A stretch of DNA of 64,000 nt from Xanthomonas codiaei (GCF_002939785.1 NZ_MDEC01000004.1:124001-188000), one strand, 5' to 3'. Shown: positions 16,898-26,092, counted from the first letter of the stretch. Notes: a model not told the origin generated them from the sequence alone. A program made the numbers and translations.

Positions 16898-17499
16898 TTT
16901 GCCTGCCGCAGTGATGGCTGGCTCAGCGCTGCGAGCGATGCGGCACGTACCCGCTCGCACGCGTTTGCCTTGATCCGCAACTCGCAGGCGGTGCGGTTGG
17001 CACACACCAGCCCGAACAGACGCGTGCGATCGGCCTGCGCAGGCGCCGGCACCGATGGAGACAACGCGCCGGGCAGGCCTGCGCCAATACCGATTCCTGC
17101 ACCGAGCAAGCGCGTCCGCTGGCTGCGGCAATCCACCGCGTACGTCCATTCCGCCAGGCCCGCTGGCGCTGCGCCCGCGGCCGCCGCCTCGCGCAGACGC
17201 ACCACCACGATCGCCTCGCCCACGCGTGTGGCGCCGGCAAGATCCAGCCGCCGCGCGCCTGCAGGCGTGGCGAATGCGGGATCCAGCGCGGCCTGCTGCT
17301 GCCAATCCAGTTGCATGTCCAGCGTGGTGCTCAGCGCCACGGGCGGTTGTCCGTTGCCCAGGCGATGGTCGTCTACCGAGCGCACTGCCGCCGTGTCGTT
17401 GGCCGCGCAACCCACCAGCTGCGCCGCCACTCCAGCCGCGAGCACGGCCAGCCGGCGACAGCGCCGCTGGGATTCATGCGCGGCGACGCTTCTTGGCAT
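16894..17499 (-). CDS. Putative lipoprotein of unknown function
   Basis: This 201-residue protein begins with an arginine-rich stretch and a hydrophobic segment that ends in the lipobox LVGC (near residue 31). The mature part is Ala-rich, contains [14 protein letters not shown] and [16 protein letters not shown], and has several cysteines ([21 protein letters not shown]) that may form disulfides. No family is recognised. Its start lies 26 bases inside the 3' end of purF, and its stop overlaps the DUF455 start (ATGA), a tight arrangement that implies coupled expression. A start further downstream is possible, since the N-terminal 15 residues are unusually basic for a signal peptide. Confidence 0.7.
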   Translation of the reverse strand: MPRSVAAHESQRRCRRLAVLAAGVAAQLVGCAANDTAAVRSVDDHRLGNGQPPVALSTTLDMQLDWQQQAALDPAFATPAGARRLDLAGATRVGEAIVVVRLREAAAAGAAPAGLAEWTYAVDCRSQRTRLLGAGIGIGAGLPGALSPSVPAPAQADRTRLFGLVCANRTACELRIKANACERVRAASLAALSQPSLRQAK

Positions 17500-18940
17500 C
17501 GTCCGAGCGCAGCTGCTGGATGCGTTCGAAATATCCCGGCTCGATGCCGGTGATGTACTCGCCGTTGAAGCACGAGGAATCGAACTGCTTGATGTCCGGG
17601 TTGCCTTCGCGCACCGCCACTTCCAGGTCTTCCAGGTCCTGGTAGATCAGCCAGTCGCAGCCCAAAAAGTCCTGGATCTCCTGCTCGCTGCGGCCATGCG
17701 CGATCAGTTCTTCGGCGGCCGGCATGTCGATGCCGTAGATGTTGGGATAGCGCACCGGCGGCGCGGCCGAGGCCAGATACACCTTGCGCGCACCGGCATC
17801 GCGCGCCATCTGCACGATCTGCCGGCTGGTGGTGCCGCGCACGATGGAATCGTCCACCAGCAGCACCACGCGGTTGCGGAATTCCAGGTGGATCGGATTG
17901 AGCTTGCGGCGTACCGATTTCTGCCGTTCGCCCTGCCCCGGCATGATGAAGGTGCGGCCCACGTAGCGATTCTTGACGAAGCCTTCGCGGTACTTCACGC
18001 CGAGCACGTTGGACATCTCCAGCGCCACGTCGCGCGAGGTGTCCGGAATCGGGATGATGGTGTCGATGTCGTGATCCGGACGCAGGCGCAGGATCTTTTC
18101 GCCCAGCTTCAGGCCCATGCGCATGCGCGCCTTGTGCACCGAGATGTTGTCGATCATCGAATCGGGACGCGCGAAGTACACGTACTCGAAAATGCACGGC
18201 GCATGGTCGGTGGGCGCGGCGCAGACTTCCGAGAACAGCTCGCCGCGCGCGGTGATCACCAGCGCCTCGCCCGGGCGCACGTCGCGCACGCGCTGATAGC
18301 CGAGGATGTCCAGCGCTGCCGACTCGGACGACACGATGTATTCGGTGCCTTCGGCGTGTTCGCGCTTGCCCAGCACCAGCGGGCGAATGCCGTGCGGGTC
18401 GCGGAACGCGACCAGGCCCAGGCCCAGCACCACGCTGACCACCGCATAGCCGCCCTTGCAGCGGCGGTGCACGCCGGCCACGGCACGGATCGCCGCTTCC
18501 GGGGTGAGCATGCGCTGCGCGTCCAGCTCGTAGGCGAACACGTTCAACAGCACTTCGCTGTCCGAATCGGTGTTGATGTTGCGGCGGTCGGCTTCGAACA
18601 CCTGCTGGCGCAGCGCCTCGGTATTGATCAGGTTGCCGTTGTGCGCCAGCGCGATTCCGTAGGGCGAATTGACGTAGAACGGCTGCGCTTCGTCCATGCC
18701 TTCCGACCCGGCGGTGGGGTAGCGGCAATGCGCGATGCCGACACGGCCCTCAAGCACCGCCATCTTCCTTTCGTCGAAGACATCGCGTACCAGGCCGTTG
18801 GCCTTCTGCACGCGCAACCGCGTGCCGTCGGCGGTGGCGATGCCTGCGGCGTCCTGCCCACGATGCTGCAGGACGGTCAAGCCGTCATACAGCTGCCCGG
18901 CGACGTTCTGGTTGCCGACAATACCGACGATGCCACACAT
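17474..18940 (-). CDS. purF: Amidophosphoribosyltransferase
   Basis: This 488-residue enzyme makes 5-phosphoribosylamine from PRPP and glutamine, the first step of purine synthesis. The N-terminal nucleophile is Cys2 (MCGIVGIVG), exposed by removal of Met1 with no propeptide, and the glutaminase residues follow in [10 protein letters not shown] and AHNGNL. The PRPP loop is [15 protein letters not shown] near residue 350. The absence of a propeptide and the length match the E. coli type without an iron-sulfur cluster. The gene lies 30 bp after cvpA in the conserved folC-dedD-cvpA-purF order. Confidence 0.97.
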   Translation of the reverse strand: MCGIVGIVGNQNVAGQLYDGLTVLQHRGQDAAGIATADGTRLRVQKANGLVRDVFDERKMAVLEGRVGIAHCRYPTAGSEGMDEAQPFYVNSPYGIALAHNGNLINTEALRQQVFEADRRNINTDSDSEVLLNVFAYELDAQRMLTPEAAIRAVAGVHRRCKGGYAVVSVVLGLGLVAFRDPHGIRPLVLGKREHAEGTEYIVSSESAALDILGYQRVRDVRPGEALVITARGELFSEVCAAPTDHAPCIFEYVYFARPDSMIDNISVHKARMRMGLKLGEKILRLRPDHDIDTIIPIPDTSRDVALEMSNVLGVKYREGFVKNRYVGRTFIMPGQGERQKSVRRKLNPIHLEFRNRVVLLVDDSIVRGTTSRQIVQMARDAGARKVYLASAAPPVRYPNIYGIDMPAAEELIAHGRSEQEIQDFLGCDWLIYQDLEDLEVAVREGNPDIKQFDSSCFNGEYITGIEPGYFERIQQLRSDDAKKRRRA

Positions 18941-18970
18941 GGTGCGTGTTCTCCGCTTCGGCTTGCGCCG

Positions 18971-19720
18971 TTACTGTGAAGGTGGCCGTGCCTGGCCTTG
19001 GGACTCGACCCGCGCGGGGTCGCTTTCTCCGCCGCGAACCTGCGCCGGATCGATATTGGCCGGCATCGCCTGCGCCGGATCGCGTCCGTCGCTGGCGGCC
19101 TTGCCGGGCTGCTTGCCGAGCGCACGCGTGATGGTGTCGCTCAGCCCGGAGCCGGCAAGCGCCTTGCCCAGGTCGGCATTATCGCCTGCCGAGGGCAACT
19201 TCCCCAACTCCGCTGGCAGGTTGCGCAGTTCCATCGACGGCATCTCCATCGATGGCATCCGCCAGCCCGGCAGCTGCGCCCGCATCCAGCCCGCACCGGG
19301 CTCCAGCACCGGCAACAGCACCGACTGGCGCCATGCCGGTTCGCGCGGCAGCGGGGTGAACCCCATCAGCAACACCAGCACGCTGGCCAGGAATGCGCCG
19401 CGCACTACGCCCAGCCCGAACCCGAGCATACGATCGGTACCGCCCAGCTTGACCGCGTCGACGCCGGCGCGGATCACCATGCCGGTCACTGCCACAGTGA
19501 TCAGCACGCCGACGAACACCATGGCGTAACCGCCGAACGATTCGGTCGCAGACGGATGCTTGCCATCGGCCAGCCAGCGCGCGGCCGCCGCGCCGAACTG
19601 GAACGTGGCCCAACCGGCAAGCAACCACGACAAGGTTCCCACCACGATCGCGACGAAGCCGCGCAGCAGCCCCAGCAGGGCCGACACCAGGATGATGACG
19701 CCCAGCACCATGTCGATCAT
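18971..19720 (-). CDS. cvpA: CvpA-family inner-membrane protein
   Basis: This 249-residue protein has four hydrophobic segments in the first 120 residues (MIDMVLGVIILVSALLG, AIVVGTLSWLLAG, AMVFVGVLITVAVTG and the segment around FLASVLVLLMG). These match the E. coli colicin V production protein, which in E. coli is 162 residues. The extra C-terminal part from about residue 130 is soluble, contains a short MPSMEMPSMEL repeat and ends in a Pro/Gln-rich tail. CvpA is needed for purF expression and envelope robustness in E. coli, but its mechanism is unclear. The start is ATG 19720, where the first membrane helix begins. Confidence 0.9.
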   Translation of the reverse strand: MIDMVLGVIILVSALLGLLRGFVAIVVGTLSWLLAGWATFQFGAAAARWLADGKHPSATESFGGYAMVFVGVLITVAVTGMVIRAGVDAVKLGGTDRMLGFGLGVVRGAFLASVLVLLMGFTPLPREPAWRQSVLLPVLEPGAGWMRAQLPGWRMPSMEMPSMELRNLPAELGKLPSAGDNADLGKALAGSGLSDTITRALGKQPGKAASDGRDPAQAMPANIDPAQVRGGESDPARVESQGQARPPSQ

Positions 19721-19947
19721 TGGCGAGGTCTCCGCGCGGCATGCGGGCCGCTTGTGCAACGTGGCGAGCTGATCATGGCCTTCCCCTCCCTGGGCGTGAG
19801 GCTGTCGAACGATTCGGTGCAACAGATGCGTGCTGAACGCATGCATTGGTCAAGACGGCGTCTGCTTTACGTGGATAGCGTAGACAGCATGCTACGCCCT
19901 CGTGCCGCCGCAACCGCCGGGCGACGGCGCGACGCATTGCGCTGATC

Positions 19948-21012
19948 TCAAGGATGCGGGCGCACCATGCCGGAAATGCCGACCTTGGCCGCTACCTGCG
20001 CACGCAACTGTTCGGCATCGCCGCGGTTGGCCACCGGACCGACGCGCACGCGATTGAGCGCACCCTTGTCGGTGCGGACCTGTTCGACGAACGCGCTGAA
20101 GCCGGCGGCGCGCACACGGTCGCGCAGCGCATTGGCGTCTTCGGCGCGGCCGAAGGCGCCCAGCTGTACCGCAAACCCGACGCCGCTGGCAGCCGGCGCT
20201 GCCGGAGCGGTGGGGGCAGGCGCAGCGGGTTTGGCCGGTGCCGGCGTTGCCGGGGTGGTCTTGGCGACCTCGGGCTTGGCCGGTGCCGGCTTCGCGGTCT
20301 CGACCGGCTTGGGCGCGGCGGCGACCGGCTTGGCTGGCTCCGGCGGCAGGCTTTCGGTCCTGGTAGCGGCAAGCGTGCCAGCGGCGGTGCCGCTGCTGGC
20401 CGGCTTGGGCGCCGCCGCCGGGGTCGGGGCTGCCACCGGCGGCGGCGCGCTGGCGCTCGCATCCAGTGTCACTACCTGGGCATTGACGTCGCTGCGGACC
20501 TTCACCGCCTGCAGCCGGGCCGATTCGGCCTGGGCCTGATCGGCATACGGGCCCACGCGCACGCGCCAGGCCTCACGGCCACTGATCTGGGTCTTCTCGC
20601 TGAAGCCGGGCAACTGCGCCTGCTTGAGCCGGGCGATCACCGCATCGGCATCGGCGCTGGTGGCGTAGGCGCCGAAATTGACCGCGTAGTTGCCGGCCGC
20701 CACTTCCGGCGCGGACGGTGCGCTGGACGGCGTGGCCAGATCGGCGGCGTCGGGGTTGTCCTGCACCGCTGCCGGGGCGCCGGGAGCGCCGGCCATGCCC
20801 AGCGCACCACCGGCTGGGGCATCGCCCGGCGTCACCAACGGCAGCTCACGGGTTTCGAATTCGCCCTTGCCGGGCGCGGCGGGCGCCTCCAACGGAACGT
20901 CGGCCACGCCGCTGGACGGCGCAGGGCCCTTGACCAGCATCGGCAGGAAGATCACGGCAAGCGCCACCAGAACGATGGCGCCAATCAATCGCTGTTTCAG
21001 AGCAGTGTCCAC
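19948..21012 (-). CDS. dedD: DedD-like division protein with two SPOR domains
   Basis: This 354-residue protein has a short cytoplasmic N-terminus, one membrane helix (IGAIVLVALAVIFLPML, residues 10-26) and a long periplasmic part. There are two peptidoglycan-binding SPOR domains: residues 108-184 (NYAVNFGAYATSADADAV, VRVGPYADQAQAE) and 277-354 (GVGFAVQLGAFGRAEDAN, VRVGPVANRGDAE). Between them lies a Pro/Ala/Lys-rich linker of about 90 residues. E. coli DedD (220 residues) has a single SPOR domain and acts at the septum. Position between folC and cvpA supports orthology, and the duplicated SPOR is the unusual point. Confidence 0.9.
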   Translation of the reverse strand: MDTALKQRLIGAIVLVALAVIFLPMLVKGPAPSSGVADVPLEAPAAPGKGEFETRELPLVTPGDAPAGGALGMAGAPGAPAAVQDNPDAADLATPSSAPSAPEVAAGNYAVNFGAYATSADADAVIARLKQAQLPGFSEKTQISGREAWRVRVGPYADQAQAESARLQAVKVRSDVNAQVVTLDASASAPPPVAAPTPAAAPKPASSGTAAGTLAATRTESLPPEPAKPVAAAPKPVETAKPAPAKPEVAKTTPATPAPAKPAAPAPTAPAAPAASGVGFAVQLGAFGRAEDANALRDRVRAAGFSAFVEQVRTDKGALNRVRVGPVANRGDAEQLRAQVAAKVGISGMVRPHP

Positions 21013-21080
21013 AGAAGAGAGCTAGAGGCGGCGTGGCGGGGTGCCGCGGCGATTATAAGGCCGGCGCCCGCTCGCCGACC

Positions 21081-22349
21081 CTAACGGGCTGAACGAAGTG
21101 CGCTCAGCGCGTCGGCAACGGTATGGAACGAGCCGAACACCAGTATCCGATCGCCGGCCTGGGCGGCGGCCAGCACCGCCTGCAGCGCGCCAGCAACGTC
21201 GGCGTGGCAAGCGGCCTGGGCGGCGGCGGTGCCGTGCAGGCGTTGCTGCAGGGCCTGGGCCGATTGACCGCGCGCACCGTCCAATCCTGTCAGCGTCCAG
21301 TGGTCGACCTGCGCCGCCAGGGCCTCGACCACGCCTGGCGCATCCTTGTCGGCCAGCGCGGCGTAGACGGCGTAGGTGCTGCCGGCGACAGGCTGCGCGG
21401 CCAGCGCCTGGGCCAGCGCGCGCGCCGCCTGCGGGTTGTGCCCCACATCCAGCAAGACTTCCACGCCGGCCACATCCAGGCGCTGCAAACGCCCTGCCAC
21501 CTGCGCCGCGACGATTCCCTGCGCCCACGCCGCCTGCGGCACCTCCACCGGCAGCGCCTGCAAGGCAGCAATCGCTGCGGCCGCATTGGCCAGCTGCACC
21601 GGCGCCTGCAGCGCAGGCATCGGCAATTCCAGGCTCACCGCCACATCGCGCCAGCGCCAGTGCTGCGCATCGACCGGTTCATGGAAATAATCGCTGCCGG
21701 CACGGATCGCATTGGCGCCCAGCAGGTAGGCGCGGCGCAGCACGCTCGACGGCGGGTCGATCTCGCCCAGCACCACCGGCTTCCACGCGCGGATGATGCC
21801 GGCCTTCTCGGCGCCGATCGCTTCGCGGTCCTCGCCCAGCCAGTCGGTGTGGTCGATATCGACCGTGGTGATCACCGCCACATCCGAGTCGACGAGATTG
21901 ACCGCATCCAGCCGTCCGCCCAGGCCGACTTCCAGCACCGCCAGATCCAGCGCTGCGCGCTGGAACAGCCACAAGGCCGCCAGCGTGCCGAATTCGAAAT
22001 AGGTCAGCGCGGTGTCGCCACGCGCGGCCTCTACAGCAGCAAACGCATCGACCAGCTGCGCATCGCCGGCCTCCTCGCCATCGATGCGCACGCGCTCGTT
22101 GTAGCGCAGCAGATGCGGCGAGGTGTAGGCACCCACCTTCCACCCGGCAGCACGCCCGATCGCCTCGATGAAGGCCACCGTCGAGCCCTTGCCGTTGGTG
22201 CCGCCCACCACGATGACGTGCCTGGCCGGCGTCTCCAGCTGCAGACGCGCGGCAACCTCGCGTACGCGTTCCAGACCCATCGCGATGGCGCTGGGATGCT
22301 GCTGCTCGATGTAGGCGAGCCAGTCGGAGAGTGTGGTGGGAGTGGTCAC
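21081..22349 (-). CDS. folC: Folylpolyglutamate synthase / dihydrofolate synthase
   Basis: This 422-residue Mur-ligase-family enzyme adds glutamate to dihydropteroate and to folates. The P-loop GTNGKGST is preceded by HVIVVGG, followed by TSPHLLRYNERVRIDG, and the metal/nucleotide motifs EVGLGGRLDAVN and TTVDIDHTDWLG are present. DVGHNPQAA belongs to the C-terminal ligase domain. It is the first gene of the folC-dedD-cvpA-purF run. The accD gene that precedes folC in E. coli is not adjacent here. Confidence 0.96.
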   Translation of the reverse strand: MTTPTTLSDWLAYIEQQHPSAIAMGLERVREVAARLQLETPARHVIVVGGTNGKGSTVAFIEAIGRAAGWKVGAYTSPHLLRYNERVRIDGEEAGDAQLVDAFAAVEAARGDTALTYFEFGTLAALWLFQRAALDLAVLEVGLGGRLDAVNLVDSDVAVITTVDIDHTDWLGEDREAIGAEKAGIIRAWKPVVLGEIDPPSSVLRRAYLLGANAIRAGSDYFHEPVDAQHWRWRDVAVSLELPMPALQAPVQLANAAAAIAALQALPVEVPQAAWAQGIVAAQVAGRLQRLDVAGVEVLLDVGHNPQAARALAQALAAQPVAGSTYAVYAALADKDAPGVVEALAAQVDHWTLTGLDGARGQSAQALQQRLHGTAAAQAACHADVAGALQAVLAAAQAGDRILVFGSFHTVADALSALRSAR

Positions 22350-22821
22350 GGGGTTACCTGATGTCGTGCGTCGCGCCGCGCATTATCGCGCTTGCGATGC
22401 CGCTGTGGTCTTTGAATCACCACAGCGGTTACTGCATCGGAGTCGCGTGGCGCCAACGATGCAATCCACTTCGATTGACGCGTCTGTCGGCAGAGAAAAC
22501 TGATATCTGGCACGCACGCAATGTCAGGAAGATCGACAGACTTTTGAGTTCCACCCGATGGCATCGCCGGTTGCCGGTGCGCTGACTCCTTCGATGCTGG
22601 GCCGGAGACCGAGCCCTCTCAACGCCGTGACTTAGCACGCACGCGGTTGCTTCCTGCCGGACGCGCTACCCGTCAGATCGCCTTCGAGCGGCTATCAACA
22701 CGTAAAGAGCGGGCGTCAGGTGCGTACGCCGCGGAGGAACCGGCGTGCATGCGTGGCACATGAGGATTCGAGCACCGGCGGCGCCCGCCTGGCAGCCGCC
22801 GAGTCGTTTTTCTAGCTGCTC
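22350..22821. other. Intergenic region with one strong inverted repeat
   Basis: No coding frame is convincing in these 470 bp. At 22400-22428 there is a perfect 10-bp inverted repeat (CCGCTGTGGT against ACCACAGCGG, 9-nt loop), 50-80 bp upstream of the folC start. It could be a hairpin in the folC leader or a regulator site. The rest shows nothing recognisable. Confidence 0.55.
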
Positions 22822-23466
22822 TTATAGCGCCCGATGCTTGGCCTCACCGAAGAACGGCGTGTGGTGGGCGCAGTCGTTGAGACGCACCACGTCCAGATGA
22901 TCGACGTCGTCGCCTTCGAGCAGGTTGAGCGTGGTCGGGGCCTGGCGGAAGGTCCACAGCCTGGACAACGGCAGGCCCAGGATCTTGCACAGGATGACGC
23001 GATTGACCGCGTCGTGCGCGACCACCAGCAGGGTGTCGTCGGCGCCCAGTCTGTCGGCGGCGCGCGCAAGACCGCGCCAGCTGCGGTCCAGCACCTGGCG
23101 CAGCGATTCGCCGCCGGGCATCAGCACGGTATCGGGTTCCTCGCGCCAGGCGCGCAGGCGTGCCGGGTCCTTGTCGTGGATTTCGCTTGCAAGCAACCCT
23201 TCCCATTCGCCGTGCGCGATTTCCTGCAGGTCGGCATCGGTCTGCAGCAGCGATGCGCGCGACGCGCCAAGGGCGGCCTTGGCCGTGGCCTGCGCGCGTG
23301 ACAGCGGCGAGGCGACCGCGCGTGTGATCTGCAAGGTCTGCAGCCGTTCGCCCAATGCACGCGCCTGGTCTTCGCCGACCGGCGACAGCGGAATATCGAT
23401 CTGGCCCTGATAACGGCCTTCGGCGTTCCACGGCGTCTCGCCGTGACGAGCAAGCAGGATGCGCAT
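22822..23466 (-). CDS. Histidine phosphatase family protein (phosphoglycerate-mutase-like)
   Basis: This 214-residue protein of the branch-1 histidine phosphatase superfamily has the phosphoacceptor motif LLARHGETPWN (His9) and the partner residues in ASPLSRAQATA, EIAHGEWEG (proton donor Glu) and VVAHDAVNR (second His). Length fits cofactor-independent members such as GpmB or CobC (alpha-ribazole phosphatase) rather than the glycolytic mutase GpmA (about 250). The physiological substrate cannot be decided. The gene stands alone on the minus strand, with a 470-bp gap downstream. Confidence 0.88.
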   Translation of the reverse strand: MRILLARHGETPWNAEGRYQGQIDIPLSPVGEDQARALGERLQTLQITRAVASPLSRAQATAKAALGASRASLLQTDADLQEIAHGEWEGLLASEIHDKDPARLRAWREEPDTVLMPGGESLRQVLDRSWRGLARAADRLGADDTLLVVAHDAVNRVILCKILGLPLSRLWTFRQAPTTLNLLEGDDVDHLDVVRLNDCAHHTPFFGEAKHRAL

Positions 23467-23572
23467 GCGCTGAGAGTTCCTTGGGGGAGGGGCCGGCTCG
23501 CAGCAGCGAAACCGGACCGCATCATAACCGCTCCTCGCCCCGCGCCCGGCCGACTCAGCGCACGCCCAGCTC

Positions 23573-23740
23573 CTACAGCAGCTGCGGCGCTGGCGCCACC
23601 TCGGTCATGATCCGGCACAGGCCGCGGCTGTCCACGGCGATCGCGCAAAGCACGGCCGGGGCGACCATTCCCTTGCCGCTGCCCCACTCGCACCGCCATC
23701 CAGGCCCCGCCCGCATGTTCCGCATGTCCCGCGCGTCCAT
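23573..23740 (-). CDS. Possible small protein downstream of the phospholipase C gene
   Basis: A 55-codon frame begins MDARDMRNMRAGPG, continues with WRCEWGSGKGMVAPAVLCAIAVDSRG and ends CRIMTEVAPAPQLL. Composition is less Arg-heavy than in shadow frames of this GC-rich DNA, and a WxCxxG pattern and two further cysteines give it some protein character. It starts 77 bp after the phospholipase stop codon on the same strand. No ribosome-binding site stands out, and I do not recognise a family. It may be a gene remnant. Confidence 0.3.
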   Translation of the reverse strand: MDARDMRNMRAGPGWRCEWGSGKGMVAPAVLCAIAVDSRGLCRIMTEVAPAPQLL

Positions 23741-23816
23741 TGCCGAGGAGCCAGAGTTGCCGTTGGCGATCTGCGGTTGAAGCGCAACTGGAAGCGCGCG
23801 ATGCGGCCGTCGTGGC

Positions 23817-25898
23817 TCAGGCGCGCCCGAAGCTGGGGTCGCTGCGACTGGGTCGCCCGGTTTCCAGGTGGCCGGCCAGGCGGCGGCGGAAGGCCGCACC
23901 CGGCTGCTCGACCATCAGGTCGTACCAGTGATCGCTCGCCGCCAGCGGCAGGCGGATGCTCTGCCGCTGACCGGCGGCCAGGTGCAGCGGCCGCGGAGTC
24001 GGGTCGCCATGGTCCAGCGCGCGCAATTGCAGCGCGCAGGACTGTGGCCCGGCGTTGCCGATCTCCAGCACCAGCGCCTCGCCGTCCTGTCGCGCTTGAA
24101 CCCAGGGCCCGGCCTGCTGCGCCGCATCGGGGTGGAGTTCGCCGGCGAACTCGCGCAGGAAACCGTTGGGCCCATGCACGCGCAGCGCGTACGTCCCCTC
24201 GTGCAGCGCACCTGGCGGGACATCGTCGAGCTGCGTGCCCGGCAGCACGGTGTAATACCAGGGGCCACCGCTGGGCTTGCTGGTGTAGACGTTGAACGCC
24301 ACCGCCGCGGTGCCGCTGTTGACGAACTGCAACTGCAGCGCGTTGCCGGCGTGCACGCGCGCATGCACCTGCAGGGCGTATGGCAACGCGCGCGCGGGGC
24401 GTTGGCCCGGCTCCTGCCGCGGCATGCCGGGGTCGCTCGGCGGCACCGGTAGCGGCTTGTTGCGCAACGCAGCGGTACGCGCGCGGTAGTCGTCGATCGC
24501 TGGCAACGCGCTCAGCGCCGAATCGTCCGGCTTGCGGAAATCGAACACGCTGGTCAGATCGCCGCTGACCGCGCGGCGCCACGGGCTGATGTTCGGCTCG
24601 GCCACGCCGAAGCGGCGCTCCAGCAGGCGCAGCACCGAGGTGTGGTCGAACACCTGCGAGTTGACCCAGCCACCGCGGGTCCACGGCGAGATCACCAGCA
24701 TCGGCACGCGGATGCCCAGACCGACCGGCACGCCGTCATGGGCTTCGCCGCGCACATCGACATTGCTGCGCCCCATGCGCGCATCCAGCGCCGGCAACGG
24801 CGCCGGCACATGATCGAAGAAGCCGTCGTTCTCGTCGTAGTTGATGATCAGCGCGGTCCTGGCCCAGACCTGCGGATTGGAGGTCAACGCATCGATCAGC
24901 CGCGCCACCAGCGACTCACCGTAGGCCGGCGGCGCTTCGGGATGTTCGCAGTACGCGGTGGGTGGAATGATCCACGACACCTGCGGCAGGCGATTGCCCT
25001 GCACGTCGGCCGCAATCGCGGCGATCAGATGATCGGCCTGAGTGGTGGCCGCGTTGTCTGCGCTGGACCCCGGCACATAGGCACGTGCGCGCCGATAACG
25101 TTCGTCGGCGGGATCGAGCCCACGGTAATGGGAAAAATACGCCAGCGAGTTGCAGCCGAAGTTGTCGTATTCCTGGTACACGCGCCAGTCGATGCCGGCC
25201 GCCTGCAAGCGCTGCGCATAGGTGGTCCAGCCCATCGCCGCGTAACCGGGTTTGTCGCGCGCCATGTCGGCGGTCCAGTTGCCGTCGTCGGCGTTGCTGA
25301 CCACCTGTGCGCGGGTGTCGCCCACGGTCAGCCCGCTGGTACCGGTAAACAGATACATGCGATTGGGATTGGTGGGCCCATGCATGGAACAGAAGTAGCC
25401 GTCGCAGATGGTGAAGGCGTCGGCAAGCGCGTGGTAGTACGGGATGTCCTGGCGCTGGAAATAGCCCATCGTCAGCTCGCCCTTGTACGGCACCCAGGCA
25501 TCGTATTCGGCCCAGCGTGTCGGGTCCTGCCCATGGCCGGCCTTCCAGGAGTGATCCAGGCTCTTGATCAACGGCGCGCTGGTGTTGTGCGAATCGAACG
25601 CGAACGGCAACAGCCGGCGTCCATCGGCGGCAGGCTGGCTCCAGACCGGGTTGCCGTCGCGCAGCTGCAGCGCGTGCGGGTCGCCGAAGCCGCGCACGCC
25701 GCGCAGCGCGCCGAAGTAATGATCGAACGAGCGGTTTTCCTGCATCAGGATCACCACATGCTCGATGTCGCGCAGCGTGCCGGTGCGCGCATTGGCAGGC
25801 AGCGCCAGCGCGCGACCGATCGACGACGGTAGCGCGCCGGCGGCGGTAAGCGCGGCAACCCGCTTGAGGAAATCGCGGCGCGAAGAAGAAGACGTCAT
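23817..25898 (-). CDS. Tat-exported phosphocholine-type phospholipase C
   Basis: This 693-residue enzyme of the PlcH/PlcN (phosphoesterase) family hydrolyses phospholipid headgroups. The N-terminus MTSSSSRRDFLKRVAAL is a twin-arginine signal (SRRDFLK, residues 6-12), so it is exported folded. ILMQENRSFDHYFG (residues 50-63), HGPTNPNRMY and INYDENDGFFDHV are family signatures with metal and catalytic residues. The C-terminal 200 residues form the two DUF756-type beta domains. The start at 25898 is the one that gives the Tat signal. A strong Pho box with correctly spaced -10 lies 75 bp upstream, so induction by phosphate starvation is predicted, as known for the Pseudomonas enzymes. Headgroup specificity is inferred only from family. 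Confidence 0.92.
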   Translation of the reverse strand: MTSSSSRRDFLKRVAALTAAGALPSSIGRALALPANARTGTLRDIEHVVILMQENRSFDHYFGALRGVRGFGDPHALQLRDGNPVWSQPAADGRRLLPFAFDSHNTSAPLIKSLDHSWKAGHGQDPTRWAEYDAWVPYKGELTMGYFQRQDIPYYHALADAFTICDGYFCSMHGPTNPNRMYLFTGTSGLTVGDTRAQVVSNADDGNWTADMARDKPGYAAMGWTTYAQRLQAAGIDWRVYQEYDNFGCNSLAYFSHYRGLDPADERYRRARAYVPGSSADNAATTQADHLIAAIAADVQGNRLPQVSWIIPPTAYCEHPEAPPAYGESLVARLIDALTSNPQVWARTALIINYDENDGFFDHVPAPLPALDARMGRSNVDVRGEAHDGVPVGLGIRVPMLVISPWTRGGWVNSQVFDHTSVLRLLERRFGVAEPNISPWRRAVSGDLTSVFDFRKPDDSALSALPAIDDYRARTAALRNKPLPVPPSDPGMPRQEPGQRPARALPYALQVHARVHAGNALQLQFVNSGTAAVAFNVYTSKPSGGPWYYTVLPGTQLDDVPPGALHEGTYALRVHGPNGFLREFAGELHPDAAQQAGPWVQARQDGEALVLEIGNAGPQSCALQLRALDHGDPTPRPLHLAAGQRQSIRLPLAASDHWYDLMVEQPGAAFRRRLAGHLETGRPSRSDPSFGRA

Positions 25899-25956
25899 GA
25901 CCAAAGCCTTGCCGAAGTCAGTGCGATGCAGCGCGTGTCGCGATGCGCAGCGCACA

Positions 25957-25990
25957 CGTATAGCCGCCGTGCACGACAGTTTTGCGACAG
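25957..25990 (-). promoter_or_regulatory. Pho box and -10 of the phospholipase C promoter
   Basis: On the minus strand the site reads CTGTCGC-AAAA-CTGTCGT (25990 to 25973), matching 14 of 18 positions of CTGTCATAAAACTGTCAT. Ten bases further stands TATACG (25962 to 25957), the spacing normal between a Pho box and the -10 of PhoB-activated promoters. The phospholipase ATG follows 58 bases after the -10. The divergent TonB-receptor gene begins 102 bp on the other side. Confidence 0.85.
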
Positions 25991-26092
25991 CGGCCGTCAT
26001 CAATGTTTCATGAGCCGTTGACACCCTGCGTCGCGAAACGCCGGTCTTGCGCCGCGCGTCCGCCCCCAGCCGTGCTCGAACAGGATTCCCCC

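Noticed and set aside
16172-18979. Open frame of 935 codons on the plus strand
   Set aside because: It is the complement of DUF455, the lipoprotein gene and purF, all of which have clear family signatures on the minus strand. GC-rich codon bias leaves long antisense frames.
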